Part shown: positions 38,559 through 49,308 of the stretch, piece after piece
How positions within the stretch are numbered: the stretch's first letter is position 1
How the letters are laid out: each line of letters opens with the position of its first letter
Assembly (NCBI RefSeq): GCF_001687325.1
Contig: NZ_LZRD01000004.1
Coordinates: forward strand, 1 to 64,000
DNA length: 64,000 nt
Direction: 5' to 3'
Source of the DNA: Streptomyces sp. PTY087I2
GTDB lineage: Bacteria > Actinomycetota > Actinomycetes > Streptomycetales > Streptomycetaceae
Made by a program: the position numbers and the translations under genes
The notes under the pieces: generated by a model
Databases searched by the model: none
Told to the model about the DNA's origin: nothing
Seen by the model: only the letters and a program-made list of their open reading frames with translations

Positions 38559-40928
38559 CTACTTCAGATAGACCAGCCCGTCCGTGGTCAGGGTCGGGCG
38601 GTCCTTCGTGCCGACGACGACGATCTTGACCGTGTGCTTGGCACTGGAGGGCCACGACGCCGTCCAGATCGCGTCGCGGTACTTGGTGGTGGCGGACTTC
38701 AGGTCCACCGTGGCGGCCTTCTTGCCGTCGACGTAGACGTATGCCTGCCCCGAAGTGGCGGCTCGCGACACCACCCAGGCGGCTGACCGGCCGGTGAACG
38801 TCCAGGTCAGGCTGGCGTTCTTGGTGCCGCTGGAGTACGACTTGCCGCCGAGGTAGTTGCCGGAGGACTTCGTCGTCCAGGTGCCGGTCTTCGTGGCGGC
38901 GGACTCCTGGAGGATCACCGGGGTGCCGGAGACCGAGGCGGCGGCCGTGTTGCCCGCGTGGTCGTACGCCGTCATCTTCCACGCGGTCGCCGTGCCGGGC
39001 TTCGCGGTGTGCGAGGCGCTGCCCGTGGTGGGGCCGTACGTCTTTGCGACGGGCGCGGTGAGCCGGACCTCCTTGAGGGCGGCGGCGTCGGTGGCCTTCC
39101 ACTTCAGGGTGAGCGGGACGGCGGTGGCGTTCACCGTGCCGGGGCGCAGGGTGAGGGCGGGCTTGGTGGAGAAGACCGGCGGCGTGGTCTCGGCGACCAC
39201 GGTCGCGGCCGGGGACAGGGACGTCTTCCCCGACTGGTGGGTGGCCCGCACCTGGACAGTGTGCTTGCCGACGGCGAGGGTGGCGGCGGCCGAGGTGACG
39301 CCGCCCTTGACGGTGGCCACGGGCTTTCCGCCGACGAGCAGTTCGTAACTCCTGATGAGGGAGGCGGGCGTGGTCGCCCGCCATCCGACGGTGACCTTCG
39401 ACCGGGTGTAGTACGTGGAGCCGGAGGCGCTCGCTCCGGTAACCGAGGCGATGGTCAGCCCCGTGACCGGTCCGGCGGCCAGCGCTCGGATGGCGGGGAG
39501 CTGGGCGTACAGACTGCCGCCCGGGCACTCGGTGTTGAACCCGTCGCGGTGCCCGGAGATCTGCTGGAAGGGGTAGGCCTGGCCCGCGGTGAACGCCTTC
39601 CCGGCGAAGTTCTTGCCGGTCGCCCCGGCGGTCAGCTGCACCGAACCGGCCGGGTCGCCCTTGTACTGCCCGAGCTTCCACGCGGCGACGCGGGCGACGG
39701 CGGTGGTCGCGGCGGTCGCGGCCTGCGTGTCCGTGTACATGCCGATCACGGCGATCCCGGCGGTGTCCCGGTTGAAGCCGTAGGTGTGCGCCCCCATCAC
39801 GGGCCGGTCCACGCCGCCCTTGCGGCCCTCGAAGACCGTGCCGCACTTGTCGACGACGAAGTTGTAGCCGAGGTCCTTCCAGCCCTGCGATTTCACGTGG
39901 TACGTGTGCAGACCGCGCACGATGGCCGGCGAGTCGGCGCAGGAGTACGCGTTGGTCTGCGCGGTGTGGTGCACGAAGACGGCCTTGACCCCGTCCAGGT
40001 AGTCGGGCGCCTCGCTGTTGAGCGACTCGTCCGCCTTCCAGGCCGTACGGGAGACGATCGGCGGCTGCGGAACGGTGGACGGCGGCGCGGGCGGGACCGT
40101 CGGCGCCGGGGAGCCGGTGGGCGTCGTCGTCGGCGAGGCGGACGGCGTCGGGGACGCGGTGCTCGGGGTGGGGGTGGGGTTCGGCGGCGGTGACTCGGGG
40201 GTCGGGGTGGGTGCCGGCTCGTCCGTGGGCGTCGCGCCCGGTTCCTCGGTGGGTGGGGTGACCGGGGGTTCCTCACTCGGCGAGGGCTCGTCGGTGGGGG
40301 TCTCGTCGACGGCGAACGCGGCCGGTTCGGCGGCGAGCGGGGTGGCGTCGGCGTCGGGCGGGGTGGGTTCGGCGCCGGGTGGTGCGGTGTCGGCGTCCGC
40401 CGCGAGCGGGGCCGGGTTGCCGCCCGGGTCGACGGTGTCGAGCCGCAGCCCCTCGGGCAGTCCGGCCCGGGCGTCGTTCGCGGTGCGCACACGGACCTCG
40501 ACACCGTCGGAGGGGCCGACCCAGCGGGGTTCGGTGGTGCCCCGGACGCCGGACCGGCCGGCTTCGGTACGCGCGTCGATCTCGGTGTCCAGCGGCAGCC
40601 AGCCGGTCCACTCGCCGGTGGCGGCCGAGCGGGTACGGGCCTCGACCCGGCCGGTCACCTTGGCGGCCGGGTCGGTCCAGGTGACGCCGAGCAGGCTGAA
40701 TGGTTCGGTGTCGCGGGGCGCGAGCGAGGCGGAGCTGCCGTCGGGGGAGGTCTTCAGCGCGGTCCGGTGCACATCGGCCTTCACCGGGGCGGACTTGGCG
40801 TCGGCCGCCCGTCCGTCGCGGTCGGGGCCGGTGCCGGAGATGCCGGTCATGCCCTGGAACACCAGGACACCTGCCACGGCCGCCGTGGTGACGGCGGCCG
40901 TGGCCCAGACTCTTCGCTGTGCATTCAC
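38559..40928 (-). CDS. secreted PGRP-type N-acetylmuramoyl-L-alanine amidase with C-terminal beta modules
   Basis: A 789-residue exported protein. Order: signal/anchor (QRRVWATAAVTTAAVAGVLVF), a beta-rich module (about 40-190), a Pro/Thr/Glu-rich linker (about 195-290), a PGRP/amidase_2 domain (about 295-465) and two or three Ig-like or carbohydrate-binding modules. Zinc ligands are His in AVFVHHTAQ, His in ISGHRDGF and Cys in TECPGG. It cleaves the lactyl-peptide bond of peptidoglycan. The GTG at 40928 follows GGGGAA. It is downstream of the terpene cyclase, separated by a terminator. Confidence 0.9.
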   Translation of the reverse strand: MNAQRRVWATAAVTTAAVAGVLVFQGMTGISGTGPDRDGRAADAKSAPVKADVHRTALKTSPDGSSASLAPRDTEPFSLLGVTWTDPAAKVTGRVEARTRSAATGEWTGWLPLDTEIDARTEAGRSGVRGTTEPRWVGPSDGVEVRVRTANDARAGLPEGLRLDTVDPGGNPAPLAADADTAPPGAEPTPPDADATPLAAEPAAFAVDETPTDEPSPSEEPPVTPPTEEPGATPTDEPAPTPTPESPPPNPTPTPSTASPTPSASPTTTPTGSPAPTVPPAPPSTVPQPPIVSRTAWKADESLNSEAPDYLDGVKAVFVHHTAQTNAYSCADSPAIVRGLHTYHVKSQGWKDLGYNFVVDKCGTVFEGRKGGVDRPVMGAHTYGFNRDTAGIAVIGMYTDTQAATAATTAVARVAAWKLGQYKGDPAGSVQLTAGATGKNFAGKAFTAGQAYPFQQISGHRDGFNTECPGGSLYAQLPAIRALAAGPVTGLTIASVTGASASGSTYYTRSKVTVGWRATTPASLIRSYELLVGGKPVATVKGGVTSAAATLAVGKHTVQVRATHQSGKTSLSPAATVVAETTPPVFSTKPALTLRPGTVNATAVPLTLKWKATDAAALKEVRLTAPVAKTYGPTTGSASHTAKPGTATAWKMTAYDHAGNTAAASVSGTPVILQESAATKTGTWTTKSSGNYLGGKSYSSGTKNASLTWTFTGRSAAWVVSRAATSGQAYVYVDGKKAATVDLKSATTKYRDAIWTASWPSSAKHTVKIVVVGTKDRPTLTTDGLVYLK

Positions 40929-41090
40929 GTGTGATTCCCCGGGGGACGACGCGGACGGAGGGCAGGGCGTTCCGGCCGGTCGGTCGCTGACCGGGGGCAC
41001 GACGGGACCGTCGGCCCGGTCGGTGGGGCGACCCGGGACATGCTCGCGGACAGTCTTCCATGCGCGTGGGGTGGTGGGCGGAGCCGGCGG

Positions 41091-41130
41091 GGGCGGGGCG
41101 GGTGGCTCGGCCGAACCACCCACCCCGCCC
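41091..41130 (-). terminator. terminator after the terpene cyclase
   Basis: On the minus strand, a 15-bp stem (41116-41130 with 41091-41105) containing one G-U pair and a loop that itself contains TCGGCCGA. It starts 20 bases after the cyclase stop. Confidence 0.8.
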
Positions 41131-41150
41131 GGTCTGCCCGGTCCGGCTGC

Positions 41151-42517
<1,367 letters not shown>

Positions 42518-44152
42518 TCAGGAGCGCCGGAAGAACTCCACCTCGCCGACCGCGATCGGCCGGCCCTCGCCCTGCCCGGTCGCCTCCCGCAGCACCAGCT
42601 CGACGGAGCGGACGTCGCTGATACCCATCCGTACGGTCTGCTCACCCGGTTTGTCGTTGAAGGTCACCGCCTTCCGGTGGACCTTGCCGTCCTCGGTGGT
42701 GACGAGCAGGTCCGCCCGGGTCGGCCGCGCGCCCCGCCGGAACTCCTGCGGTTCCTTCGACACCCCGGTGTGCACGACGATGCCGACCAGCCGGAACGGC
42801 GTCTCGAACGAGCAGGTCAGGGATGCGCCGAGCGCGGGGGCGCCCCAGTACTTGTTCGTCAGACCGTCGACCGCCGCGCTCGCCGGATGACCGGGAGCGG
42901 CCGCGCTCGCGGTCACCCCGGTGGGGCTGATCTCGGCCGTGCCGCCGAGCTTGTCCCGGACGTCCTCGTAGACGTACCGCCCCAGCGGGAAGAACAGGAA
43001 GCCCGCGAGCACCAGTGCGGCCACGGCCAGCACCAGCAGGGTCCGCCGCAGCGCCCGGCCCGAACCGCCGCGCACCCGGCGGCGGAACGGCCACACCGTG
43101 CGCCACCACGGCAGGGCGGCGGGCTGCTCCCGGACCTGCAACGGGGCGGCGCACCGCCGGCAGAACTTCCGCCCGGCCAGATTCGGCGTACCGCAGGCCG
43201 GACAGGGCGGCCCGTCCGGCGCCTCGTCCGCCACCACGGGCCGCACGACGGGCCGCCGCGCCACGGGCCGAGCGGGCTGCACGGCCCGCACCGGCTCGTC
43301 CGCCTCGGACACGTACCCGGAGGCCGAAGTTGACGCCGGCGAGGACGCCGGGACGCCGGGGCGTACGGGGGCGGGTGCGGGCCGCGTCGGAGGTACCGGG
43401 GGCACGGGGGGCGGTGGAGGAGCGGAAGGCCGCTGCGGTACGGGGGCGGGTGCGGGTGCCGCAGGGCGCGCGGGAACCGACGGGGGCGCCTCCGGCGGTT
43501 GTTCGGGGCGCGCGGGGGTTTCCGGCCGCGCGGGCGGGCCGGGGTCGGGTGCGGCCTCCGGGGCTGGAGCCTCGGCCGCGGCGGCCGGATTCGCCCCCGG
43601 CCCGCGAGCAGGCTCGGGAACCGACTCCGGCTCCGGTGCGACCTCCGGCGTACGCCCTCGCCGTACGGGCGCGGAGGCCGGAGCGGGAACGGATCCCGGC
43701 TCGGCACCCTGCGCCGGAGCGGGCCCCGGCATCGGAGCGGGACCCGGCTCGGCCACCGGGTTCGCCGTCGGCTCGGGGACCGACTCCGGCTCCGGCTCGG
43801 CCTCCGGCGTGCGCCCTCGTCGTACGGGCGCGGAGGCGGGGGCGGGGCCGGACCGTGGCTCGGCCACCGGATTCGCCGTCGGCTGGGGGGCAGGCCCCGG
43901 GGCCGCCTCCGGTTCCGGCTCGGCACCCGCCACCGGAGCGGGCCCCGGCTCGGCCCCCGGCCTCCCCGTAGGCTCGGCGGCAGGCTCCGGGACCAACTCC
44001 GGCTCCGGCGCCAACTCCGGCACCAGCCCCGGCTCGGCCCCCCGCCCCCCTCGTACAGGCTCCGAGGACCAGCCCAGATAGCTCCCGCAGTTGCCGCAGA
44101 AGTCGTCTGTCTCGCCGTTGGCCGTACCGCATGCCGGGCACGAACGCGTCAC
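42518..44152 (-). CDS. single-pass membrane protein: zinc ribbons, disordered linker, glycan-binding-type domain (CisA-like)
   Basis: A 544-residue protein, last gene of the injection-system operon, 1 base after tail protein I. Order: zinc ribbon CPACG...FCGNCG (5-23); a disordered Pro/Glu/Ala linker (25-315) with internal repeats; a second ribbon CPACG...FCRRC (317-334); basic residues; one transmembrane helix (371-390); and a beta domain (about 410-544) like NADase-type glycan-binding/discoidin folds. Basic residues before the helix predict N-in, C-out. It is probably the counterpart of the membrane protein reported as CisA in S. coelicolor, needed for injection-system-linked cell death; this link is inferred from architecture and position. 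Confidence 0.75.
   Translation of the reverse strand: MTRSCPACGTANGETDDFCGNCGSYLGWSSEPVRGGRGAEPGLVPELAPEPELVPEPAAEPTGRPGAEPGPAPVAGAEPEPEAAPGPAPQPTANPVAEPRSGPAPASAPVRRGRTPEAEPEPESVPEPTANPVAEPGPAPMPGPAPAQGAEPGSVPAPASAPVRRGRTPEVAPEPESVPEPARGPGANPAAAAEAPAPEAAPDPGPPARPETPARPEQPPEAPPSVPARPAAPAPAPVPQRPSAPPPPPVPPVPPTRPAPAPVRPGVPASSPASTSASGYVSEADEPVRAVQPARPVARRPVVRPVVADEAPDGPPCPACGTPNLAGRKFCRRCAAPLQVREQPAALPWWRTVWPFRRRVRGGSGRALRRTLLVLAVAALVLAGFLFFPLGRYVYEDVRDKLGGTAEISPTGVTASAAAPGHPASAAVDGLTNKYWGAPALGASLTCSFETPFRLVGIVVHTGVSKEPQEFRRGARPTRADLLVTTEDGKVHRKAVTFNDKPGEQTVRMGISDVRSVELVLREATGQGEGRPIAVGEVEFFRRS
43621..43848. repeat. 159-bp-period repeat in the linker of the membrane protein gene
   Basis: Two imperfect copies of about 70 bases begin at 43621 and 43780. 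They encode the same stretch, PAPASAPVRRGRTPE followed by PEPESVPEP, showing growth of the disordered linker by in-frame duplication. Confidence 0.7.
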
Positions 44153-44153
44153 G

Positions 44154-44729
44154 TCAGTCTCCAGTCTGTTCGGGCGGGCCCGGCAGGACCTCGACGCGGC
44201 AGGTCAGGTGCACCGGGCACGAGGCGGTGGCGACCTCCAGGACGCGGTGGGCGTCCACCGCGTCCACCGCGTCACCCGCGCGCACCGGCCAGACCCGGAC
44301 GAGGAGTTCACCGGTCGGCGCGGGCTGAAGGGCCGACCCCGGCTCCGCCGACCACGTCGCGCCCCCGCCGTCCCGGACCTCCGCGTGCACCTCGCAGACC
44401 AGCCGCAGCCGCTCGACGAGACCCCGCCGCGTACCGCGCCACCGGTGCAGTTCGACGGCGCGCGCGACGACCGCCCGGCGCAGCTCCACCGGCCACGCCG
44501 GATCGGCCTCCACCCCCACCCAGGACGCCAGCCACGGCAGGAAGTCGGCCGGGGCGAGGGCCGGGTCGACGTACGCGGGCAGGTTGTCCAGCGTGGACAG
44601 GACCGGGGCCAGCACCGTGTCCAGGCCCGCCGTGAACCGCTGGGCCAGGTCGTCGTCCGCGTACAGGGCGGGCAGCAGCTCCCCGATCGGGTAGCGGCTG
44701 GGCAGCCCGGGCACCGCCGCCCGCGTCAT
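44154..44729 (-). CDS. phage tail protein I-like baseplate protein (Afp12-like)
   Basis: A 191-residue baseplate component of the contractile injection system. ALYADDDLAQRFTAGLDTVLAPVLSTLDNLPAYVDPALAPADFLPWLASWVG matches tail protein I (TIGR02242-type). Such proteins form part of the baseplate wedge with the J protein. Its ATG overlaps the stop of the J gene by 4 bases, indicating coupled synthesis in a fixed ratio. (Motif shown in pieces: LYADDDLAQRF, DNLPAYVDPALAP, FLPWLASWVG.). Confidence 0.88.
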   Translation of the reverse strand: MTRAAVPGLPSRYPIGELLPALYADDDLAQRFTAGLDTVLAPVLSTLDNLPAYVDPALAPADFLPWLASWVGVEADPAWPVELRRAVVARAVELHRWRGTRRGLVERLRLVCEVHAEVRDGGGATWSAEPGSALQPAPTGELLVRVWPVRAGDAVDAVDAHRVLEVATASCPVHLTCRVEVLPGPPEQTGD

Positions 44730-46690
44730 ACGGCCTCACCGGCCCCGCTCGCGGTGACCACCACCTGGTGCTGGTGCGAGAAGACCAGGGCCCCCGGCGC
44801 CACGTCGACCCGGTCCGCCGCCGCCCCGCGCCGCCCCGTGATCGGGTCCGCCGGGAACAGCCGGACGTCCTCCACGAGCCCGACCCCCTCCACGTTCTGG
44901 AGCACCGCGAAGACCTCCCCGTACTGCACGGGCCTGCCGAACGGCCACCCCCGCCCGTCCGCCCCGCCCCGCAACGGGTCGATGTGGCGGAACAGCGCCT
45001 CCAGCGCCTCGGCCCGCACCCGGTCCACGTCACCGGGCGCGGCGGTCACCAGCCGGGCGACGACCGTGACGCCCTGGTAGGCGGGCGGTTCGACGATCAA
45101 CCGGGTGCCGACCAGGCGCCGTTCGTCGAGCCGCTCCGTCACCGCCGCGAGCACCGCGTCCGACGGGATCAGCTGCTCGAACCGCACCTGCCCGTCCTCG
45201 TCCGCCACCGCGTCCGGCACCACCAGCACCCGTACCGCACCCGCCTCGCCCGGTACGGCCGGCAGGCACCGCACCCGGCGCAGGGACGGCGCGGCCTCCC
45301 GGGCGATCAGCTCGTAGTCCTCGGCGGTCACCGCCCGCTCCTGCACCCGCAGGATGGTGGGCGCGCGCACCTTCGCGTTCTCGACGGTCTCCCCGTCGAC
45401 GCCTCCCGTCGCCGCCTCACGGTTGTTGACGCCCGCGACGTACGGCACGGAACTGCGCAGCACGGAGATCGCACCCCGGGCGACGTTCCCCGCCGACCCG
45501 CCACCCGTGCGGTAGCGCGGGACGCGGAGCTGGGCGCCCTTCTCGGGCACCGCCCCGTACGCGCGCATCGTGCCGTCCGGCTCCCGCACCTCCGGCGGAA
45601 ACGCGAACTCCCCGGCGACCGCGTCGACCCGGACGTGCCGGTCCCCGGGCCCGGACGCCCCGAAGTGCTCGACCGGGGTCCAGATCTCCCAGCCCTCGTC
45701 CGTCGACACCTGGACGACCGGAGGATCCCCGTCCAGCAGCAGCGGCACCCGGCTCACCGTGAACCGCTGCCCGGCGACGCCCTCCGACACCCCGAGCGGC
45801 ACATCGAGGACGGTCTCCGCGTGCTCGGCCGCCGTCGTGCCGCCGACCGTGAACACCTCGGCCTCCCGGATCGTCGGCGACTCCGAGTAGAACGGCTGGC
45901 CCGGCTCCGGGGCGGTCACCCGGCAGCGCAGCCACCCCGCCCGGGTCCCCGCCACGACGGACGCGGTGTGCCCGGCCGGGACGAACACCACGACCTCGCC
46001 CGGCCGGTTGAGGCCACCGGTGGAGTCGGTGCCGGTCGCACAGGCCACCCAGCGAGCCCCGTCCCACGCCTCCCACACCAGCGGCGGCTGCCGCGGGTCG
46101 ACGCCCACGCCCTCCACCCGGCTGTCCAGCCGGACGGCGACGATGCACCGAGGCACGGCTGTCGGCAGCCCGAACAGCAGGGCGTCGCCGGGCTCCGGCC
46201 GGGACTGGAAGCACGGGATGTCCTTGCCCGCGCCGAGCGGCGCCGTCCGGTCCGTCTGGTCGCCCGACACCGGCGCGGTCACCAGCCGGACCAGCGAACT
46301 CGGCACGATCGGCAGGTCCTCGGAGGTGGAGAACACCACCGGCTCCTCGGCCTCACCGCGCGCCGTGGCCACCTCCGTACCGGCGGGCAGCAGCACGGTC
46401 TCCGGCTGCGGCGCGGAGAGCCAGAAGTCGATCTCGGCCCGTGCCACGGTCGGCGGGAACAGCGTCACACCGAGCAGATCGAGGAAGGCCGCGTAGTTCT
46501 TGTCCGGCACCCGGTTCAGCCGGTACAGCAACTGGTCGACCATGTACGCGAACGTCTCGATCAGCGTGACCCCGGGGTCGGACACATTGTGGTCGGTCCA
46601 CTCGGGGGAGCGCTGCTGGACGAACCGCTTGGCCTCGTCGACGAGTTGCTGGAAGCGCCGGTCGTCCAGGTTGGGTGAGGGCAGGGCCAT
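44726..46690 (-). CDS. baseplate J-family protein (Afp11/gp6-like)
   Basis: A 654-residue baseplate wedge protein. The N-terminus (RRFQQLVDEAKRFV, SDPGVTLIETFAYM, LLYRLNRVPDKNY) and the core GVNNREAATGG, VKVRAP-like segment AKVRAPTILRV and VTAEDYELIAREA match Baseplate_J. It joins the sheath-tube to the baseplate periphery. Its ATG at 46690 overlaps the gp25 stop by one base (TGATG), and its stop overlaps the next start. The longer ORF to 46879 runs inside gp25 and is rejected. Confidence 0.93.
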   Translation of the reverse strand: MALPSPNLDDRRFQQLVDEAKRFVQQRSPEWTDHNVSDPGVTLIETFAYMVDQLLYRLNRVPDKNYAAFLDLLGVTLFPPTVARAEIDFWLSAPQPETVLLPAGTEVATARGEAEEPVVFSTSEDLPIVPSSLVRLVTAPVSGDQTDRTAPLGAGKDIPCFQSRPEPGDALLFGLPTAVPRCIVAVRLDSRVEGVGVDPRQPPLVWEAWDGARWVACATGTDSTGGLNRPGEVVVFVPAGHTASVVAGTRAGWLRCRVTAPEPGQPFYSESPTIREAEVFTVGGTTAAEHAETVLDVPLGVSEGVAGQRFTVSRVPLLLDGDPPVVQVSTDEGWEIWTPVEHFGASGPGDRHVRVDAVAGEFAFPPEVREPDGTMRAYGAVPEKGAQLRVPRYRTGGGSAGNVARGAISVLRSSVPYVAGVNNREAATGGVDGETVENAKVRAPTILRVQERAVTAEDYELIAREAAPSLRRVRCLPAVPGEAGAVRVLVVPDAVADEDGQVRFEQLIPSDAVLAAVTERLDERRLVGTRLIVEPPAYQGVTVVARLVTAAPGDVDRVRAEALEALFRHIDPLRGGADGRGWPFGRPVQYGEVFAVLQNVEGVGLVEDVRLFPADPITGRRGAAADRVDVAPGALVFSHQHQVVVTASGAGEAV

Positions 46691-47148
46691 CAGCGCACAC
46701 CCCCTTCGGCCGGGCCGGCCCCGGAACCGGGCGCCGACGGGATCGTGTAGAAGGGAAAGACCAGATTGCGCAGGTCGTTGGTGGCCCGCACGGTGTAGTG
46801 CACGTCGATGTAGAGCGTGCCCTCCTCGACGGCGTCGAACGCGACCACCACATCCGTCACCTCGATCCGCGGCTCCCACCGCTCCAGCGAGCTGCGGACC
46901 TCCTGCGCGATCCGCCCGGCGGTCGCCCCGTCGCCGGGCGCGAACACGTACTCGTGGATGCCGCAGCCGAACTCCGGGCGCATCGGCCGCTCGCCCGGCG
47001 CGGTGCCGAGGATCAGCCCGATCGCCTCCTCGATCTCCCGGTCCCGCTCGACCAGCGCGATGCCGCCCGTCGGCCCGACCCGCAGCGGGAAGCCCCAGCC
47101 GCGTCCGATGAATCCGCCGCCGCGTCCGGCATATCCGTCGCCGCTCAC
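46690..47148 (-). CDS. gp25-like baseplate protein (Afp9-like)
   Basis: A 152-residue protein of the GPW/gp25 family, an inner baseplate component that templates sheath assembly. VERDREIEEAIGLIL, TAPGERPMRPEFGCGIHEYVF and the EPRIEV segment are family hallmarks. The GTG at 47148 overlaps the PAAR stop by 4 bases. It is essential in all known contractile systems. Confidence 0.93.
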   Translation of the reverse strand: MSGDGYAGRGGGFIGRGWGFPLRVGPTGGIALVERDREIEEAIGLILGTAPGERPMRPEFGCGIHEYVFAPGDGATAGRIAQEVRSSLERWEPRIEVTDVVVAFDAVEEGTLYIDVHYTVRATNDLRNLVFPFYTIPSAPGSGAGPAEGGVR

Positions 47149-47462
47149 ATCGGGCCCCCGATCAGGACGTTGAACGCACCGCTGATGATGGGTGCGCCGC
47201 AGGTGGTCTTGTCGCCCATCCGGGCGGCGGGCAGTCCGCCGATCAGCACTGCACCGCCGATCGCCGCGGCCGGGTTGGGCATGATCACGTTGCCGGGGCC
47301 GAGCGCCGCGTGCGGGGGGACGACGCACCCGTGCAGGCTCCCGGTGACGGCCGCGGGCCGGCCGCCGATGAGCACGGTGGCCACGGCCAACGCACCCGGG
47401 GGCGGGGTGCCGATGAGACCGCCGTGGGCGGTGCTGTCGCCCGTGCGGGCTGCGGGGGGCAT
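47145..47462 (-). CDS. PAAR-like spike-tip protein (Afp10-like)
   Basis: A 105-residue PAAR-domain protein that caps the central spike. The N-terminal MPPAARTGDSTAHGG and repeated GG(R/L)PAA segments, with HGC and Cys near the tip, match the family. It carries no fused effector domain, so it is a plain tip. It is 61 bases after the spike gene and coupled to gp25. Confidence 0.92.
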   Translation of the reverse strand: MPPAARTGDSTAHGGLIGTPPPGALAVATVLIGGRPAAVTGSLHGCVVPPHAALGPGNVIMPNPAAAIGGAVLIGGLPAARMGDKTTCGAPIISGAFNVLIGGPM

Positions 47463-47523
47463 GGCCGGGGTTCTCCTTGCTGTGAAAAGGGACTTCGGGG
47501 TGAATCGGGGTCGGGGGGGGCGG

Positions 47524-49308
47524 TCAGTTGATCCTGATGAGCTTGGCCTTGAGGACCGCGAGCAGTCCGCCGTCGACCGTGACCCCCGTCTTGCCGTTGA
47601 CGGTCACCGAGCGGCCCTTGATGTTCACGTCGCCGGTGGCGCCCGCGTCGAGCGTGATGCCCGAGGCGGACAGCGTCACGGAGCTCAACTCCCGTGTTCC
47701 GCCACGGGCTTTGACGCTCAACGTGATCTCGCCCTTCTTCTCGTCGAGGACGACGTCGAGCCGTTTGTCGCCGGTGGCGATGCGGACCCCGGCCGGACCG
47801 CGCGGGGCATCCAGCAGCTCCAGCCGGTTCCCCGAACGGGACACCAGGGAACGGCGGTTGACCTTTCCGCTGGTGGGGTCGACGAGCGGGACGTCGTGCG
47901 GGGAGGGCTTGTCGACGCCGTTGTAGAGCCCGCCGAGCACGTACGGGCTGTCCAGCAGACCCTGTTCGAACCCGACCAGCACCTCGTCGTTGACCTCGGG
48001 GCTGAACACCCCGCCGCCGCCCTGGCCGCCCCACTGCACGGTGCGCACCCAGTCGGTGACGTACGTGTCGTCGAGCCAGGGGAACTTCAGCCGCACCCAG
48101 CCGCGTTGGCCCTTGCCCTCCTCGCGGATGTCGGTGACCACGCCGATCGCCAGACCGGGCATGCGCGGGCCGCGCGAGGGGGCGTTGCCGCCGGCGGTCA
48201 GCCCGGACAGCGACCGGTCCGGGGAGGCGCTGACGATCACCGTCGTGCGGTAGCCGGTGTCCGGTTCGAGGACGTGGTGCGCGGCGGTCGCGGTGTAGCG
48301 GCCGGAGAACGCGGGGCCCACGTTGCCGAGCGCCACCGGCAGGCCCGCCCGCAGCTGCGGATTCCCGTACGCCACCGCCTCGACCTCCCCGAACCCGGCG
48401 CTGACGGACGCGGCGAGCGCCCCGGCCACGGCCCGGGTCTCCGCCTGGGTGCGGTACGGCGTGTCGGCGATCGTCGTACGGGAGCCGCCGGAGCCGAAGA
48501 TCCGCGCCGCGTCCGACGGGCTCATCCCCGGGGCGACGGTGTCGCTGCGCACGGACTGCTGCCGGGCCACCAGCCGGGTCTTGGTGTCGACGTTCCAGCC
48601 GCGCACCTCGACGCTGTCCGACCCGTCCGCCCCGGTCAGCACCGCGCGCAGGGCCAGCAGATTGTTCCCGTACTCCAGGACCATCGGGTCGCGGGTGGCG
48701 GACGTCGAGGGCGAGGGCGCCGAGGAGGCCGGGTCCGGCTTCGTGAACTGCAACAGGCCCTTGTCGTCCACCCGTACGGTGGCCCCGCTCTCGGCCGCGA
48801 GGTGCTGGAGGAACTCCCAGTCCGACACGTTCGGCTGGGTCAGCTGCTTGTACGTGACCGGCGCGGCCTCGATCCGCCCGCAGGCCAGCCCCGCCCCGGC
48901 GGCGACCTTGCGCACGATGTCCGCCGCCTTCATGTTCCGGTACGCCATCACCTTCCGGCCGCGCTGGAGCCGGTGCGCCTTGGAGAACGCCCGTACGACG
49001 GTGAACGAGCCGGTGGTGTCGGTGTCCAGCTCGACCGCGGTGACCTCCCCGGTGAACAGCCGCTCGCGCGCCCGGTCCTGCACGGTCACCACCGAGATCT
49101 TCAGCGGAGTCCCCATGCCGATACCGGTCCTGGTGAGGAAGGTGTGGTCGGGGTCCCGGTACATCAGGACGGCGGTGTCCGGCAGGCCCACGTTCTCGTC
49201 GACCACGCAGCTCACCAGCTGGGTGGCCCAGGCGGCGGGCAGTTCGGCGGGCGCCTCCACGATCGGGTCGGCGGCGAAGGAACGGCCGGGGGCGTCCTTA
49301 CCGGTCAT
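47524..49308 (-). CDS. VgrG-like central spike protein (Afp8-like)
   Basis: A 594-residue spike protein. The N-terminal two-thirds has gp27-like hub features (YKQLTQPNVSDWEFLQHLA, ESGATVRVDDKGLLQF), followed by a gp5 OB-fold (AIGVVTDIREEG, VRLKFPWLDD, WVRTVQWGGQGGG, NDEVLVGFEQGLLDSPYVLG) and a C-terminal beta-helix-like needle. No lysozyme domain is present. The ATG at 49308 has GGAGGAGAG and overlaps the LysM gene by 4 bases; the longer ORF to 49878 is a shadow. Confidence 0.93.
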   Translation of the reverse strand: MTGKDAPGRSFAADPIVEAPAELPAAWATQLVSCVVDENVGLPDTAVLMYRDPDHTFLTRTGIGMGTPLKISVVTVQDRARERLFTGEVTAVELDTDTTGSFTVVRAFSKAHRLQRGRKVMAYRNMKAADIVRKVAAGAGLACGRIEAAPVTYKQLTQPNVSDWEFLQHLAAESGATVRVDDKGLLQFTKPDPASSAPSPSTSATRDPMVLEYGNNLLALRAVLTGADGSDSVEVRGWNVDTKTRLVARQQSVRSDTVAPGMSPSDAARIFGSGGSRTTIADTPYRTQAETRAVAGALAASVSAGFGEVEAVAYGNPQLRAGLPVALGNVGPAFSGRYTATAAHHVLEPDTGYRTTVIVSASPDRSLSGLTAGGNAPSRGPRMPGLAIGVVTDIREEGKGQRGWVRLKFPWLDDTYVTDWVRTVQWGGQGGGGVFSPEVNDEVLVGFEQGLLDSPYVLGGLYNGVDKPSPHDVPLVDPTSGKVNRRSLVSRSGNRLELLDAPRGPAGVRIATGDKRLDVVLDEKKGEITLSVKARGGTRELSSVTLSASGITLDAGATGDVNIKGRSVTVNGKTGVTVDGGLLAVLKAKLIRIN

